Part shown: positions 7,551-14,311 of the stretch, one piece after another | Position numbering within the stretch: position 1 is the stretch's first letter | Layout of the letters: every line of letters begins with the position of its first letter | Assembly: GCF_006334915.2 (NCBI RefSeq) | Contig: NZ_VDMA02000009.1 | Coordinates: forward strand, 124,001 to 188,000 | Reading direction: 5' to 3' | Origin: Microbispora catharanthi | Lineage (GTDB): Bacteria; Actinomycetota; Actinomycetes; Streptosporangiales; Streptosporangiaceae | Length of the DNA stretch: 64,000 nt | Program-made: the position numbers and the translations under genes | The notes under the pieces: model-generated | The model's database searches: none | The model's input: the letters and a program-made list of their open reading frames with translations, nothing else | Told to the model about the DNA's origin: nothing

Positions 7551-9080
7551 CTAGGGGACGGAAACACCGATCTTGGGTGCGATGACGGGGGCGAGACGGT
7601 TGGCGATCTTGATATGTCCGGCGTCGCTGGGGTGCCCGTCGCCGTCGGCGTAATCGACACCCGGGGTCAGCCAGCCCTCGGTGTCGATGTAGTAGACGTT
7701 GGCGTCGCCGGAGGCGTTGCGAGCCGCCACCGCCGCCTTGGTCTCGGCGACGTAGCGCTGCTTGAACGTCTCCATCGCGAACAGGGCCGCTTTCGGGTAC
7801 TTCGCTCGGATGGCACTCAGGAAGGAGGTGTAGGCCGCTTGGAAGGTGGAGCCGGTGACGTGATGGCCGATGTCGTTGGTGCCGAGGTTGATCACCACGG
7901 CGTCGGCGGTGTAGCGGGAGAAGTCCCAGTCCGTGGTGCCCGTGCTCCCGAGCTTGAAATACTGTGTGCTCTGCCCGACACACCCCTCCTGCGCGACCAG
8001 GCAGTAGCCGGCGCGGGCGATCTGGGTGTGCCGGACGTGGAGCCTCTCGCCCAGGACCCAGCCGTACGCGGACAGCGCGAGCTTCGAATCGAGGTATCCG
8101 GCGGTGATGGAGTCGCCGACGAACTCGATGAGCTTGGTGGACGGGTGCGGGTCCGCGGTGGTCGCCCCCGGATCGAGCACCAGCCCCTGAAAGATGGTGT
8201 CCCCTGAGCGGTAGGACACGCGCAGCGTGTGCGTGCCGGCGGGCAGCGGGGTCGGGGTCAGGTTCACGGTGCCCCTGACGCCGGCGTAGAACACGTCCGC
8301 GCCCCCGTCGATGCTGACGTACATGTTGACGGCGTCCCGCTGTTTGATCTTCACCGTGGTCCCGGTGAACGCGGTCACGAAGTAGGCGCCCGTCCAGTTC
8401 GGCACGTAGCCGGTGCTCGATCCGGTGTCCCACCGCCCGACGTAGGTGATGCGGGGGTCGGCCGGGCTGCCGTCGCCGCCGGGCGGGGTCGGAGTGGGGG
8501 TGGGGCTCGGTGTCCGGCTCGCGGAAGGGCTGGCGGAAGGGCTCGCGGAGGGGCTGGCGGAGGGGCTCGGCGTGGAGGTCGCGGAGCCCGTGCAGGGGGT
8601 GCCGTTGAGCGTGAACGATGGGGGCGGGGGGTTGGCGGAGTTGTTCCAGGAGCCGTTGAAGCCGAACGCGGCGGAGCCGCCGGTGGCGAGGGCCGCGTTG
8701 TATCCGGCGTCGACCGCGGTGACCTGGGCCCCGCTCTGGGTGACGGTGGCGTTCCACGCCTGAGTGACCGTCTGACCCGAGGTGAAGGACCACGCCAGCT
8801 TCCAGCCGGAGACGGGGTCGCCGAGGTTCGTCACGGTGACGGCGGTGGTGAACCCGCCGGACCACTGCGACGTGACGGTGTAGTCGACCCGGCAACCGGC
8901 GGCGGCCGCCCCGGCCACGGCCTGGTGGGACACCGTGCCGATCACTCCGGTGAGGGCGGCCACGGAGCACGCGACGACCGTGCGCATGCGGGCGCGCACA
9001 CGCGAGCCGTGCGTCCGGATTCCGCTTCGGACCCGCGTGCGCTGTGTCGCCTGGCGATGGCTGCTTCCTCTGCCGAGCAT
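7551..9080 (-). CDS. Secreted CE2-type carbohydrate esterase with N-terminal CBM2
   Basis: 509 residues; ATG 9080 with GGAGG four bases upstream. It has an Arg-rich extended N-region and signal peptide (to ~60; ATG at codon 32 is an alternative start), a CBM2-type module (~62-163), a Ser/Pro/Ala linker (~165-200), and a CE2 unit (~203-509) made of a beta sandwich plus an SGNH domain with GDSIT (322-326), NLGTND (398-403) and DGHPSD. The catalytic half is clearly paralogous to the downstream gene, but the binding module is at the opposite end. Probable role: deacetylating xylan or glucomannan on cellulose-bound plant material, outside the cell. Confidence 0.85.
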   Translation of the reverse strand: MLGRGSSHRQATQRTRVRSGIRTHGSRVRARMRTVVACSVAALTGVIGTVSHQAVAGAAAAGCRVDYTVTSQWSGGFTTAVTVTNLGDPVSGWKLAWSFTSGQTVTQAWNATVTQSGAQVTAVDAGYNAALATGGSAAFGFNGSWNNSANPPPPSFTLNGTPCTGSATSTPSPSASPSASPSASPSASRTPSPTPTPTPPGGDGSPADPRITYVGRWDTGSSTGYVPNWTGAYFVTAFTGTTVKIKQRDAVNMYVSIDGGADVFYAGVRGTVNLTPTPLPAGTHTLRVSYRSGDTIFQGLVLDPGATTADPHPSTKLIEFVGDSITAGYLDSKLALSAYGWVLGERLHVRHTQIARAGYCLVAQEGCVGQSTQYFKLGSTGTTDWDFSRYTADAVVINLGTNDIGHHVTGSTFQAAYTSFLSAIRAKYPKAALFAMETFKQRYVAETKAAVAARNASGDANVYYIDTEGWLTPGVDYADGDGHPSDAGHIKIANRLAPVIAPKIGVSVP

Positions 9081-9481
9081 TCGACCTCCGTCATGTGCGC
9101 GTTAACAGGAGCAGCCGCGAAGACCGCCGTCAGTGTGGCCCCACATGCGAGAGCGGCTTGTTCTCTTTGGTCGTGCGCCGCCGGAGGAAGCGTCAACGGT
9201 CGACGCGGGCAGGGTCAAGCCTTCGGTGGAAGAGCCCCGCCGTTCGCCTCTTCAGGGGCCGATGAGGGCGTTCCGGGCTGAATGTTTCAGCCGCCGGACC
9301 GGTGAGCGACGGGTGATGCTCCGTCAGACCCTCCTGCGGCCTGGCGGCGAGCCGAATGGCGTCCGCATGTGATCCGTCTTGCCCAAATTGACTGTTTCGG
9401 TCATCTTTTGGTTGATGATCCGCAAGGATGATCGACAGGACGCCGCCCGGACGGAGGGCGGCGGTTGGGAAAGGACAACGT
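9081..9481. other. Divergent intergenic region, esterase operon and sapA-like gene
   Basis: 401 bp without a supported gene. Seen: palindrome TGTGGCCCCACA (9134-9145) on the esterase side; a stem-loop CGCCGCCC/GGGCGGCG (9441-9463) just before the ribosome site of the sapA-like gene; and a TTGACT about 95 bp upstream of that gene without a convincing -10. No CebR-type TGGGAGCGCTCCCA box was found. Confidence 0.5.
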
Positions 9482-9952
9482 ATGCGCAGGTCCGCGAGTA
9501 CGGTCGTCGTCGCAGCGGCGCTGGCCGTCGGAGGGCTCGTCGCCAACCCGGCATACGCGATCTCCGCCGGCTACACCCCCGAGGGGGTGTGCGGCTCCGG
9601 CTTCGGCCGGGTGGCTCACGACGGCAGCCGGGCGGTGAAGACCCCTTCGGGGCAGGTCTTCGGGCGCGTCTACCTGCTCTACAACCGCTCGACGGGACAG
9701 AACTGCGTCGTCACCATCAAGTCGGCGTACGTCGGCACGCCCACCAGGACCTCCGCCCAGCTCATGGTGCGGCTGCCCAACGGGAGGACGGTCGAGAAGA
9801 TCGACCACCTGAAGAAGTACAAGTACTACGCCGGTCCGGTGAAGCTGAACGCCAAGGGCAAGTGTGTGAAGTACTACGGCACGGTCGCCGACACGCGCGT
9901 CGACGGAGAGATCGCGAGCGGTGGCCGCCTGACCTGGGGCAACTGCAAGTGA
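9482..9952 (+). CDS. Secreted SapA-like (spore-associated protein A) protein
   Basis: A 156-residue protein from ATG 9482 (AAAGGA 6 bases upstream). Residues 1-26 are a Sec signal peptide ending NPAYA. The mature part has four cysteines and the family landmarks GVCGSGFG, VYLLYNRSTGQNCVVTIKSA, YAGPVKLNAKGKCV and a C-terminal Cys, as in Streptomyces spore-associated protein A. Those proteins are small disulfide-bonded secreted proteins found on spores; biochemical activity is unknown. Monocistronic, followed by tandem hairpins. Confidence 0.75.
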   Translation: MRRSASTVVVAAALAVGGLVANPAYAISAGYTPEGVCGSGFGRVAHDGSRAVKTPSGQVFGRVYLLYNRSTGQNCVVTIKSAYVGTPTRTSAQLMVRLPNGRTVEKIDHLKKYKYYAGPVKLNAKGKCVKYYGTVADTRVDGEIASGGRLTWGNCK

Positions 9953-9995
9953 CCTCGGACGTCCCCACCACGGCCCGGTAGGGCCGGACACAGGG

Positions 9996-10042
9996 GCCGC
10001 CCGGCCGGCGCCGGGCGGCGCCTCCGGCGGACAGCCGCCGGA
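9996..10042 (+). terminator. Tandem hairpin terminator after sapA-like gene
   Basis: Two perfect stem-loops follow each other: GCCGCCCGGC/GCCGGGCGGC with a 4-nt loop (9996-10019) and TCCGGCGG/CCGCCGGA with loop ACAG (10023-10042). There is no U-tract, as is common for actinomycete terminators. Confidence 0.65.
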
Positions 10043-10188
10043 CGGCGACAGGCTCCCGGTGCGGGCAGGTCCCACCGGGAGCAGGCCCCGGCCGCCTCCC
10101 TCGGGACACCGCGCCCCAGCCGGGCGAGCCTGCCCGCTGCCCTAGCATCGGTGCGGCACGACCCTGATGCGAGGAGACGTACGTCCAG

Positions 10189-11457
10189 ATGGGCGCCAAT
10201 CACAGTCACGGCACGACCGCCCTGCCCGTTTCCCGCCGGACCGTGCTGGCGACGCTGGCCGTCGTCGTTCCCGTCGCTCTGGTGACGGTGGCCGCCCTGA
10301 TATGGCTGTGGCCGGGCGACGGCCGGCCATCCGGTCCGTCCTCGTCCTCGCTCCGGCAGGTCAGCGGGACGATCGTCGACATCGTCCCCGAGCCGTGCCC
10401 CGCCGCACCGGACGAGCGGGCGGCCGGACCGGCCGCGGCCCCGGGCTCCGATGCCTGCGGGGACGCCCGCGTCACGATCACCGGTGGGCCCGAGGAGGGC
10501 CGGACCGTCACCACCGATCTGCCCACCGGTCCCGGCGCGCAGCGGTTCGCGGTGGGTGAGGACGTCGTGCTGGTCCATATGCCGGACGGCGCGCTCGACG
10601 CACCCGAGTATCTGCTGTCGGACCACGACCGGTCCGCTCCGCTGTGGCTGTTCGTCGCCGCGTTCGCCCTCGCGGTGGTCGCCTTCGGGCGCTGGCGCGG
10701 ACTGACCGCGCTGATCGGGCTGGCCGTGACCTTCGTCCTGCTGCTGACCTTCGTCGTCCCCGCGATCCTCGCCGGTGAGCCACCGGCCCTGGTGGCGATC
10801 GTGGGCTCCGCCGCGATCATGCTGGCGGTCCTCTACCTCACCCACGGTTTCACGATCGCGACCTCGATGGCGGTGCTGGGCACGCTGGTCAGCCTCACCC
10901 TCACCGGTCTGCTGTCCGCGTTCGCCATCGACGTCGCGCACCTCGCGGGGGTCACCGACGACAGTTCGTTCCTGCTCGACAGCAACTACCGGATCAACGG
11001 GCAGGGCCTGCTGCTCGCGGGAATCATCATCGGCGCGCTCGGCGTCCTCGACGACGTCACCGTGACCCAGGCCGCCACCGTGGGGGAGCTGGCCGTGGCC
11101 AACCCCGGCTACACCTTCGGGCGCCTCTACCGCGCCGCCGCCCGCGTCGGCCGGGCCCACATCGCCTCCGTGATCAACACGATCGTCCTCGCGTACGCCG
11201 GAGCCGCGCTGCCCCTGCTGTTGCTGTTCAGCGTCGGCGATCAGCCGCTCGGAGACGTGCTGCGCAATCCCGTCCTCGCGCAGGAGATCATCCGCAGCAT
11301 CGTCGGCACGCTGGGACTCATCGCGGCCGTCCCCGTGACCACCGCGCTGGCCGCTCTGGCGGCGCCCCGGCGGCGCTCGGGGGAGGAGCCGGAGGGCCAC
11401 CGTCCGGCCGGTCCCGCGGCGGAAAAGGGTTGGCCGGCCGAGCGGCGCGTCCGATAG
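10189..11457 (+). CDS. YibE/F-family integral membrane protein
   Basis: 422 residues. A first membrane segment (~16-42) is followed by an extracytoplasmic region of ~110 residues and then about seven hydrophobic helices. The family signature is visible: YLTHGFTIATSMAVLGTLVSL, GLLLAGIIIGALGVLDDVTVTQAATV, and AYAGAALPLLLLFSVGDQPL. YibE/F-like proteins are conserved polytopic proteins of unknown function. The 3' end contains a WhiB7-like promoter for the next genes: the stop codon TAG is part of the -10 box. Confidence 0.85.
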   Translation: MGANHSHGTTALPVSRRTVLATLAVVVPVALVTVAALIWLWPGDGRPSGPSSSSLRQVSGTIVDIVPEPCPAAPDERAAGPAAAPGSDACGDARVTITGGPEEGRTVTTDLPTGPGAQRFAVGEDVVLVHMPDGALDAPEYLLSDHDRSAPLWLFVAAFALAVVAFGRWRGLTALIGLAVTFVLLLTFVVPAILAGEPPALVAIVGSAAIMLAVLYLTHGFTIATSMAVLGTLVSLTLTGLLSAFAIDVAHLAGVTDDSSFLLDSNYRINGQGLLLAGIIIGALGVLDDVTVTQAATVGELAVANPGYTFGRLYRAAARVGRAHIASVINTIVLAYAGAALPLLLLFSVGDQPLGDVLRNPVLAQEIIRSIVGTLGLIAAVPVTTALAALAAPRRRSGEEPEGHRPAGPAAEKGWPAERRVR

Positions 11458-11460
11458 AAC
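11423..11460 (+). promoter_or_regulatory. WhiB7-like promoter for the GNAT gene
   Basis: AAAA (11423-11426), 3 bp, TTGGCC (11430-11435), 19-bp spacer, TAGAAC (11455-11460). An A-rich element just upstream of the -35 is the known mark of WhiB7-dependent promoters. The erm leader downstream has a near-identical layout, which strengthens the call. The promoter overlaps the end of the yibE-like gene. Confidence 0.5.
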
Positions 11461-11502
11461 AGGTGCAGACAGACCCACGACGACGAGAGGAGGGACGAGC
11501 CG

Positions 11503-11556
11503 ATGTGTGCCAAGAACGTCGTGCCGGTTCCTTCCCGGGGTACGGCCGCACGCTGA
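11503..11556 (+). CDS. Short leader peptide gene upstream of GNAT
   Basis: ATG 11503 with a strong GAGGAGGGA ribosome site encodes MCAKNVVPVPSRGTAAR and then TGA. It lies in the ~130-nt leader between the probable promoter and the acetyltransferase start (11598). A hairpin GGCGTG/CACGCC (11563-11580) follows, and CTTCC within the peptide gene could pair with the GGAAG of the GNAT ribosome site. Both features suit translation-dependent control, but no clear alternative fold was established. Confidence 0.45.
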   Translation: MCAKNVVPVPSRGTAAR

Positions 11557-11597
11557 CCCCTGGGCGTGAGCGGGCACGCCTCACCTGAGGAAGTGCA

Positions 11598-12557
11598 GTG
11601 AACCCCGAAAACATGATCATGCGCCCCATCGCAGGGCGTGAGGAACTCGACCTTTTCCGCCGCCTGCCCTACGTGCTGAACGGCGAGCTGGACGACGACC
11701 TCGCCGCCGGCCGCCGGCGGCCTGAGTGGATGTGGATGGCGCTGCGCGGCGACCGTCTCGTCGCCAGGCTGGCCTGGTGGGCTCCGCGTGCGGGCGAGGC
11801 GCCGGCGCTGCTGGACATCCTCGACCTCGACGACACCACGCCCGGACCGGCGAGCGTCGACGCCGGGGTCCGGTTGTTCGAAACCGCGAGCGCCGCGGTG
11901 CTGCCGGTCGGAGTACGTCCGCCGGAATACAACGCGTTCGTCCCCCCGCGGTGGCGTGACGACGCGAAGGCGAGGCCTGCCGTCGAGGACCGCATGGCCG
12001 TGCTGGAGCGGGCCGGCGCCCGGCTGCTCGTCGAACGGCTGCGGCTGGAGTGGCGTCCAGGCACTCCCATCGCGCCGCCGGGCAGGCGGCTTTCCTTCCG
12101 GCCCGTGGCCGGCAGGGAGGAACTGGTCGCCCTGATGACTCTCGTCCTCGACGGCACGCTCGACGCCCACAGCCGCGCCGACCTCGCCCGCATGCCCGCC
12201 GCGCGGGCCGCGGCCCAGCACTACGACGACGAGCTCGCCCACTATCGGAGCCCACGGGAGTGGTGGCGGATCGGCACATCACCCGAGGGCGAACCGGTGG
12301 GATTCGTCATCCCCGCGCGCAACGAATACAACGCGATGATCGCGTACATCGGGGTCGTGCCCGCCCACCGCGGCAAGGGCTACATCGACGACCTGCTGGC
12401 CGAGGGGACGCGCATCCTCGCCGGGCAGGGCGTCCCGCGAGTCCGCGCCGCCACCGACGTCGGGAACGTCCCGATGGCCCGGGCGTTCCTCCGCGCCGGA
12501 TACGAGCTCATCGGGCAGCGCATCGACATGACCTGGAGTGAGGGCGGGCCGCAGTAG
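11598..12557 (+). CDS. GNAT-family N-acetyltransferase
   Basis: A 319-residue protein from GTG 11598 (GAGGAAG upstream). Two parts begin with the same phrase: MRPIAGREELDLF near the N-terminus and FRPVAGREELVALM at ~170, suggesting duplicated GNAT folds. The C-terminal half has the acetyl-CoA signature IAYIGVVPAHRGKGYIDDLLAEGTRIL and ATDVGNVPMARAFLRAGYELI. It acetylates an amino group using acetyl-CoA; substrate unknown. A WhiB7-like promoter, a short leader gene and an adjacent erm suggest a role in the antibiotic response, as for the WhiB7-controlled acetyltransferase Eis. It is not close to Eis in sequence as far as can be seen. Confidence 0.85.
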   Translation: MNPENMIMRPIAGREELDLFRRLPYVLNGELDDDLAAGRRRPEWMWMALRGDRLVARLAWWAPRAGEAPALLDILDLDDTTPGPASVDAGVRLFETASAAVLPVGVRPPEYNAFVPPRWRDDAKARPAVEDRMAVLERAGARLLVERLRLEWRPGTPIAPPGRRLSFRPVAGREELVALMTLVLDGTLDAHSRADLARMPAARAAAQHYDDELAHYRSPREWWRIGTSPEGEPVGFVIPARNEYNAMIAYIGVVPAHRGKGYIDDLLAEGTRILAGQGVPRVRAATDVGNVPMARAFLRAGYELIGQRIDMTWSEGGPQ

Positions 12558-12597
12558 GGCGGTGGCTCCCGCGAGAGTGGCGCAGAGGACACGCGCG

Positions 12598-12637
12598 AAA
12601 AACGGTTTGCGGCTCCTCCCGTCGTGCTCGCTAGGGT
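12598..12637 (+). promoter_or_regulatory. WhiB7-like promoter of the erm leader
   Basis: AAAAA (12598-12602), a 4-bp gap, TTGCGG (12607-12612), 19-bp spacer and TAGGGT (12632-12637). Seven bases after the -10 is the ATG of the leader peptide, so the transcript probably begins at or next to that ATG. The layout matches the promoter in front of the GNAT gene. Confidence 0.6.
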
Positions 12638-12644
12638 GACGCCC

Positions 12645-12686
12645 ATGTGCTGCTTCGCATGCTTCACGAGGATCCGCCGCTCGTAG
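12645..12686 (+). CDS. Erm leader peptide with macrolide-arrest R-x-R motif
   Basis: A 13-codon gene encoding MCCFACFTRIRRS, ending TAG, and apparently leaderless. Arg9-Ile10-Arg11 is a '+x+' motif (Arg/Lys-any-Arg/Lys), the established sequence at which macrolide-bound ribosomes stall. Its codons form segment 1 of the downstream fold, so stalling here would disrupt that stem. The three Cys codons could add sensitivity to cysteine supply, but that is speculative. Too short to be a functional protein on its own. Confidence 0.75.
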   Translation: MCCFACFTRIRRS

Positions 12687-12782
12687 CGGCGGATCCTTCC
12701 TCTTGTACGGCTCCGCCGCCATCGGTGTCCTCGCCGGTGCGGCGCTTCGCGCTGCCCGGCTCCGATCGCGCACTCGCGGAGC
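12669..12782 (+). promoter_or_regulatory. Four-segment translational attenuator of erm
   Basis: Segment 1 AGGATCCGCCGC (12669-12680) and segment 2 GCGGCGGATCCT (12686-12697) form a perfect 12-bp stem. Segment 3 GCTCCGC (12710-12716) can pair with segment 4 GCGGAGC (12776-12782), which contains the GGAG ribosome site of erm. Segment 2 can instead pair with segment 3 through GCGGCGGA/TCCGCCGC (12712-12719). Stalling on the leader would therefore free segment 2, form 2:3 and release the ribosome site: the ermC logic. Confidence 0.72.
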
Positions 12783-12788
12783 ACTTCC

Positions 12789-13565
12789 ATGGTTCATCAG
12801 AGCGGACGGCACGAGCTCGGCCAGAACTTCCTCGTCGACCGCACGGTCATCGCCCACATCGGGAGACTTGTCGCCGGGACGGCCGGCCCGATCGTCGAGG
12901 TCGGCGCGGGGGACGGGGCGCTGACGCTTCCCCTGAGCCGGTACGGCAGGCCGGTGACGGCGGTCGAGGTCGATTCCGGGCGGGCACGCCGGCTGGCCCG
13001 GCGCGTTCCCGCGAACGTCACCGTCGTCAACGCCGACATCCTGCGGTTCCGGTTTCCCCGGCATCCTCACGTGGTCGCCGGAAACCTGCCGTTCCATCTC
13101 ACGACCTCGATCATGCGGCGGCTCCTCGCGGCGTCCGACTGGAGGACGGCGGTGCTGCTGGTCCAGTGGGAGGTCGCCCGGCGGCGGGCCGGCGTGGGCG
13201 GCGCCAGCATGCTGACCGCCGCCTGGTGGCCGTGGTACGCGTTCGAGGTGCATGCGCGGGTGCCGGCCCGCTCGTTCCGGCCCGCCCCCTCGGTCGACGG
13301 CGGCCTGCTCACCATGACGCGCAGAGCCGTACCCCTCGTCGCCGAGCGAGGCCCGTACCAGGATCTCGTGCGCCGGGTCTTCACCGGGCGCGGTCGCGGC
13401 CTCACGGAGATCCTCGAACGCACGGGGAGCCTGGACCGCCAGGCCGTACGCTCCTGGGCGCGTGACGCGCGGGTGACGCCGCACGCGCTGCCCAAGGACC
13501 TGACCGCCGGACAGTGGGCGTCCCTCTGGCAGGAAGTGACCCGGCGTCGGCGGCCCGGCCTGTGA
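12789..13565 (+). CDS. erm: 23S rRNA (adenine A2058-N6) methyltransferase, Erm family
   Basis: 258 residues from ATG 12789. It opens with the Erm/KsgA signature HELGQNFLVD (9-17), then the SAM-binding motif VEVGAGDGALT (37-46), an acidic loop VTAVEVD, NADILRF, and the catalytic motif IV GNLPFHLTTSIMRRLL (98-102 core). C-terminal LVQWEVARRRAG and RPAPSVDGGLL are typical of actinomycete Erm proteins rather than RsmA. Methylation of A2058 gives macrolide-lincosamide-streptogramin B resistance. Inducible expression is predicted from the leader and attenuator. The Erm class number cannot be assigned from sequence alone. Confidence 0.92.
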   Translation: MVHQSGRHELGQNFLVDRTVIAHIGRLVAGTAGPIVEVGAGDGALTLPLSRYGRPVTAVEVDSGRARRLARRVPANVTVVNADILRFRFPRHPHVVAGNLPFHLTTSIMRRLLAASDWRTAVLLVQWEVARRRAGVGGASMLTAAWWPWYAFEVHARVPARSFRPAPSVDGGLLTMTRRAVPLVAERGPYQDLVRRVFTGRGRGLTEILERTGSLDRQAVRSWARDARVTPHALPKDLTAGQWASLWQEVTRRRRPGL

Positions 13566-13612
13566 TGATGTCCTTCTCACTGCTGGGGTCACCGTGGACG
13601 AAGGGATTCAAC

Positions 13613-14065
13613 GTGAACGATCTGGTCGCCCGGCTGTGGCGGAGCATCGGCGGTTCGGTGCAGTGGCGACTGCTGTGGCTTTCGCAGGCGAAGTTCATGG
13701 TCGGCGTCACGGGGATCGTTCGCGACGGAGACGGGCGGGTGCTGTTGCTCCGGCATCGGTTGTGGCCGGAAGGCAGGCAGTGGGGGCTGCCCACCGGCTG
13801 TGCCGTCAAGGGGGAGACGTTCCAGGAGACGGTCGTCCGGGAGGTGCGCGAAGAGACCGGCTTGAAGGTGCGTGTCGGTGAGCTCGTCCAGCTCAAGAGC
13901 GGCTACCGGCTGCGGGTCGAGGTGGCGTACGAGGCCGAGTTCGCGGGCGGCACGATGAAGATCGACCCCAAGGAGATCCTGGAAGCGCGGTGGTTCGCGC
14001 CGGCCGACCTGCCGGAAGGAACCCTGGAGTCCCATCGGCTCCTGATCTTCGGCAAGGTCGATTAG
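13613..14065 (+). CDS. NUDIX hydrolase
   Basis: 150 residues from GTG 13613, with GAAGGG about 7 bases upstream; ATG 13565, overlapping the erm stop as TGATG, is an in-frame alternative lacking a ribosome site. The Nudix box is complete: GCAVKGETFQETVVREVREETG fits Gx5Ex7REUxEExGU (first Gly ~62). The N-terminal VQWRLLWLSQAKFMVGVTGIVRD is typical of an actinomycete NUDIX subgroup acting on nucleoside diphosphate-linked compounds. Substrate unknown. It lies directly behind erm and may be co-transcribed. Confidence 0.85.
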   Translation: MNDLVARLWRSIGGSVQWRLLWLSQAKFMVGVTGIVRDGDGRVLLLRHRLWPEGRQWGLPTGCAVKGETFQETVVREVREETGLKVRVGELVQLKSGYRLRVEVAYEAEFAGGTMKIDPKEILEARWFAPADLPEGTLESHRLLIFGKVD

Positions 14066-14210
14066 GTGGTCGCCGGGCAGGCCCGTTGACCGGCGACCTG
14101 TGGACCAGGGCGATGTGGCGCGGAGATTCGCCCGTTCTGTTCGCCGGCTGTCCACAGAGCGGCGTTCGGGTGGGACGGGCGACGGCGGATTCGCGCAGGC
14201 TGTGGCCCTG

Positions 14211-14262
14211 CGGAAGTGCGAGGAGCGGTAGGTGCGAGGCCGCCTGCTCCTGCCGCACTTCC
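14211..14262 (+). promoter_or_regulatory. Long imperfect stem-loop in leader of the next gene
   Basis: AAGTGCG and AGGAGC (14214-14226) pair, with small bulges, with GCTCCT and CGCACTT (14245-14260), giving a ~13-bp interrupted stem ~50 bases before the start of the cysteine-rich gene. It could be a Nudix terminator or a leader structure. Confidence 0.4.
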
Positions 14263-14311
14263 CGCGGCCGCTTCGGCGGTTGCAGGTGCAGCACGTCGCG
14301 GAGGAGGAGCC

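Noticed and set aside
5956-8970. A 1004-residue open frame on the minus strand overlapping both esterase genes
   Set aside because: It is the shifted frame of the esterase coding DNA; composition is Arg/His/Pro-rich with no domain, while the other frame encodes two clear CE2/CBM2 proteins with ribosome sites.
14098-14157. Inverted CTGTGGAC / GTCCACAG as DnaA boxes
   Set aside because: Only partial match to TTGTCCACA, no AT-rich unwinding region and no dnaA/dnaN context.
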